In this document: one piece after another, positions 63,992-64,000 of the stretch
How the letters are laid out: every line of letters starts with the position of its first letter
Numbering within the stretch: the stretch's first letter is position 1
Position numbers and translations under genes: made by a program
Assembly: GCA_020632595.1 (NCBI GenBank)
Contig: JACKFF010000015.1
Span: forward strand, 1-64,000
Direction of reading: 5' to 3'
From: Nitrospiraceae bacterium
GTDB taxonomy: Bacteria; Nitrospirota; Nitrospiria; Nitrospirales; UBA8639
DNA length: 64,000 bases
Notes under the pieces: generated by a model
Told to the model about the DNA's origin: nothing
The model's input: the letters and a program-made list of their open reading frames with translations, nothing else
Database searches by the model: none

Positions 63992-64000
63992 ATTCGGAGG
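63992..64000 (+). promoter_or_regulatory. Probable ribosome binding site of the next gene
   Basis: The window ends in TTCGGAGG, a good Shine-Dalgarno, 16 bp after the E2 stop. It suggests another gene in the same operon starts just beyond the edge; a dihydrolipoamide dehydrogenase or lipoyl synthase is the usual neighbour. Confidence 0.4.

Noticed and set aside
1..64000. CRISPR array, prophage or integrative element with attachment sites
   Set aside because: No regular short repeats with unique spacers, no phage structural genes, no integrase and no tRNA-linked direct repeats were seen.

Overview
This 64-kb window (roughly 53% GC by eye) most likely comes from a nitrite-oxidising Nitrospira-type bacterium (phylum Nitrospirota). 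The strongest marker is a periplasmic chlorite dismutase at 57.4 kb that keeps the haem-ligand His and the distal Arg of the Nitrospira enzymes. It is supported by a nitrite transporter plus ferredoxin-type assimilatory nitrite reductase at 0.8-3.3 kb. The assignment rests on recognised protein families only; no rRNA or tRNA gene was found.

Layout. 0.5-5.8 kb: a terminator-gated leader, nirC and nirA, then the paired membrane families TIGR03546/TIGR03545. 5.8-13.6 kb: soluble transhydrogenase, a metallophosphoesterase, and the dnaE-accA pair. 14.1-15.2 kb: a YbjQ-type protein and haem bacterioferritin. 15.3-19.7 kb (minus strand): a nickel cluster with TonB receptor, NikR, NiCoT permease, a translationally coupled 70-residue protein and a [NiFe]-hydrogenase maturation protease, but no hydrogenase structural genes. 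19.8-24.1 kb: GH15 glucoamylase-type enzyme, a kinase-like protein, gluconokinase and a ferritin-like protein.

24.1-37.5 kb is the accessory part. It holds intact small genes (inorganic pyrophosphatase, HugZ-like flavoprotein, GNAT acetyltransferase, DUF2283) mixed with wreckage: a rhuM gene split by a 191-bp miniature transposable element, a broken toxin-like gene, the N-terminal nuclease part of a probable antiviral STAND protein, fragments of two genes whose intact copies lie elsewhere in the window, and a dispersed dimeric repeat of about 98 bp. Two copies of the 191-bp element, each with 12-bp terminal inverted repeats and a 5-bp target duplication, face each other across about 4.1 kb. 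A third, older copy lies at 45.5 kb.

37.5-42.3 kb: a two-gene operon for alpha-glucan breakdown (GH63-type glucosidase and amylo-alpha-1,6-glucosidase) which with the GH15 enzyme and gluconokinase suggests turnover of storage glucan or compatible solutes. 42.9-46.8 kb: a GAF-GAF-PAS sigma-54 activator, a STAS protein and an ECF sigma factor; a histidine kinase-receiver-adenylate cyclase fusion lies at 33.9-36.4 kb. 46.9-54.8 kb: secreted M20 peptidase, unknown exported proteins, a toxin-antitoxin pair with a dead toxin between copies of a 209-bp duplication, an FG-GAP/ASPIC protein and a beta-hydroxyacid dehydrogenase. 55.1-60.2 kb: a histone H1-like protein, Slp lipoprotein, two small exported Lys/Met-rich proteins flanking chlorite dismutase, and a BON-DUF1207 envelope protein. 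60.5-64 kb: pyruvate dehydrogenase E1 alpha, E1 beta and E2, with the next gene starting beyond the window edge.
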